This document shows, one piece after another, positions 62,914 through 64,000 of a stretch of 64,000 nucleotides of DNA. Position 1 is the first letter of the stretch. Every line of letters begins with the position of its first letter. The notes under the pieces were generated by a model. That model saw nothing but the letters and a program-made list of their open reading frames with translations. It was not told the DNA's origin and searched no databases. Both the position numbers and the translations under genes were made by a program. The DNA is from Pseudoruegeria aquimaris. GTDB taxonomy: Bacteria > Pseudomonadota > Alphaproteobacteria > Rhodobacterales > Rhodobacteraceae. Where the stretch lies: the NCBI RefSeq assembly GCF_900172235.1, contig NZ_FWFQ01000001.1, forward strand, positions 186,001-250,000, read 5' to 3'.

Positions 62914-64000
62914 TCAGTGCCCGATCAGGTTGGGCAGGATCGTCACCACCGAGGGGAAGGCCCACAGCAGTGCCAGACCGGCCACCTGGATCAGCACGAA
63001 GGGGATCACGCCGCGGTAGATGTGGCCCGTCGTGACCTCCTTCGGTGCCACGCCCCTCAGGTAGAAGAGCGCGAAGCCGAAGGGTGGCGTCAGGAAGGAG
63101 GTCTGCAGGTTCACCGCGATCATGATCGTCACCCACTTCGGATCCATCGTGCCGCCGTAGATCACGGGGCCGACGATCGGGATGACGATGTAGATGATCT
63201 CCAGGAAGTCCAGCACGAAGCCGAGCACGAAGAGCACCAGCATCACGATGAGGAAGACCTTCATCTCGCTGTCGAAGCTCTTCAGGAACTCCTGGATGTA
63301 GTGTTCGCCCCCGAAGGAGATCACCACGAGGTTCAGCAGCTGGCTGCCGATCAGGATGGTGAACACCATGCTCGTGACCTTCGCGGTTTCGCGCACCACC
63401 GGGCTGAGCACCCCGTTGCGGAACAGCACCCAGCAGGAGAAGAGGATGCCGAACATCGCGAAGAGGTAGGCACCCTGCGCCACGAAGAAGGCGGCCCAGT
63501 CCTCGAAGGGCACGTCGCCGCGGTTGACCCGCAGATCGAAGTTCACCCCCACGAGGATCATGATCACGATGGCAAAGGCGGCCTGGATCACGATCTTGCC
63601 GGAGTTCCCTTCATCCTGAAGCTTGCGGTAGGCCGCCAGCATCAGCGCACCGCCGGCCCCCAGCGCGGCGGCCGGAGTCGGGTTGGTGATGCCGCCGAGG
63701 ATGGAGCCCAGCACGGCCACGATCAGAACCAGCGGCGGGAAGACCACGCGCAGCAGATCGTTCTGCCCCAGCAGCCCCGCGGCGTAGCGGCAGGCCCAGA
63801 GGGCAACCGCAAGCGGGATCGCCAGCAGCACCAGCGTGGTGCCCGGGCTGGAGAGCGGACCGATGAAGAGCACGTCCACGGCGAGCGCGGCGGCCACGGC
63901 GCCGAGGCCGATCATCAGCGGCTTGCCGTCGGCGGAGGGCGCGATGCCGCGGGCGGTGGTCAGGATCAGCGCCAGCAGCAGGAAGCCCACGGCCACGCCG
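62914..64000 (-). CDS. TRAP transporter large permease subunit (DctM-like), N-terminus outside window
   Basis: The frame is open to the right edge, so only the last 360 or so residues are visible. Many transmembrane helices with TRAP DctM features: VLGSILGGITNPTPAAALGA near the start of the visible part, ISFGGEHYIQEFL, and the conserved C-terminal LQTSFLTPPFGFALFYLRGV (in part TSFLTPPFGFALFYL). It would import a carboxylate-type substrate with a small permease and a periplasmic binding protein encoded beyond the edge. Confidence 0.85.
   Translation of the reverse strand, partial: GVAVGFLLLALILTTARGIAPSADGKPLMIGLGAVAAALAVDVLFIGPLSSPGTTLVLLAIPLAVALWACRYAAGLLGQNDLLRVVFPPLVLIVAVLGSILGGITNPTPAAALGAGGALMLAAYRKLQDEGNSGKIVIQAAFAIVIMILVGVNFDLRVNRGDVPFEDWAAFFVAQGAYLFAMFGILFSCWVLFRNGVLSPVVRETAKVTSMVFTILIGSQLLNLVVISFGGEHYIQEFLKSFDSEMKVFLIVMLVLFVLGFVLDFLEIIYIVIPIVGPVIYGGTMDPKWVTIMIAVNLQTSFLTPPFGFALFYLRGVAPKEVTTGHIYRGVIPFVLIQVAGLALLWAFPSVVTILPNLIGH

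Overview
The window is GC-rich chromosomal DNA from an alphaproteobacterium, almost certainly Rhodobacteraceae (Roseobacter/Rhodobacter group). This rests on gene content and order: yceD-rpmF-plsX-fabH-ihfA-merR-tRNA-Pro, argS-SPOR-nagZ-scpA-scpB, a single-cysteine DksA near a PIN gene and an RlmI-like methyltransferase (the RSP_2647 to RSP_2654 neighbourhood known from Cereibacter sphaeroides), an Entner-Doudoroff edd-eda pair, and a Hint-domain protein typical of the family. Genes are dense, many start codons overlap the preceding stop as ATGA, and I see no insertion sequence, prophage, CRISPR array or rRNA.

Layout. 1-2.6 kb: a truncated alpha/beta hydrolase divergent from a DUF2254 membrane protein. 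2.6-7.9 kb: a four-gene operon (speA, carboxyspermidine dehydrogenase, nspC, speB) that can make spermidine from arginine and aspartate semialdehyde without S-adenosylmethionine decarboxylase. 8-14.7 kb: tamA-tamB. 14.9-20.6 kb: a complete seven-subunit Mrp Na+/H+ antiporter (mnhA to mnhG), divergent from a one-domain voltage-gated sodium channel. 21.7-30.9 kb: ornithine-lipid acyltransferase, msrB, bamE, the rpmF-plsX-fabH lipid cluster, ihfA, a MerR regulator, tRNA-Pro(GGG), a double-domain dCTP deaminase, a Hint protein and an Lrp regulator. 31-37.7 kb: an MFS exporter converging on a small basic protein, then scpB, scpA, nagZ, a SPOR protein and argS. 37.8-43.4 kb: a CPA-type antiporter, dgt, an IscA-type Fe-S carrier, xth and an FAD monooxygenase. 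43.5-48.2 kb: dksA, then a MoxR ATPase / GNAT / DUF2927 lipoprotein / tiny membrane protein / VWA protein operon. 48.2-50.5 kb: a long leader, two secreted proteins built from an unrecognised 42-residue repeat, and an M48 peptidase. 50.6-59 kb: PIN protein and RNA methyltransferase, a lipoprotein, edd-eda under a LacI-type palindrome, glnE. 59-64 kb: a DUF2852 protein behind two matching 19-bp inverted repeats, an RDD protein, bpt, a glyoxalase-fold protein, a thiolase, and the end of a TRAP transporter permease.

Together this is mostly housekeeping DNA with several envelope and ion-homeostasis modules (Tam, Mrp, Nav, BamE, SPOR/NagZ, ornithine lipid, MoxR-VWA). The most novel-looking items are the 42-residue repeat secreted proteins with their structured leader, a three-copy family of roughly 78-bp palindromic intergenic elements whose arms co-vary, the paired 19-bp operators upstream of the DUF2852 gene, and tandem duplications lying across stop codons.
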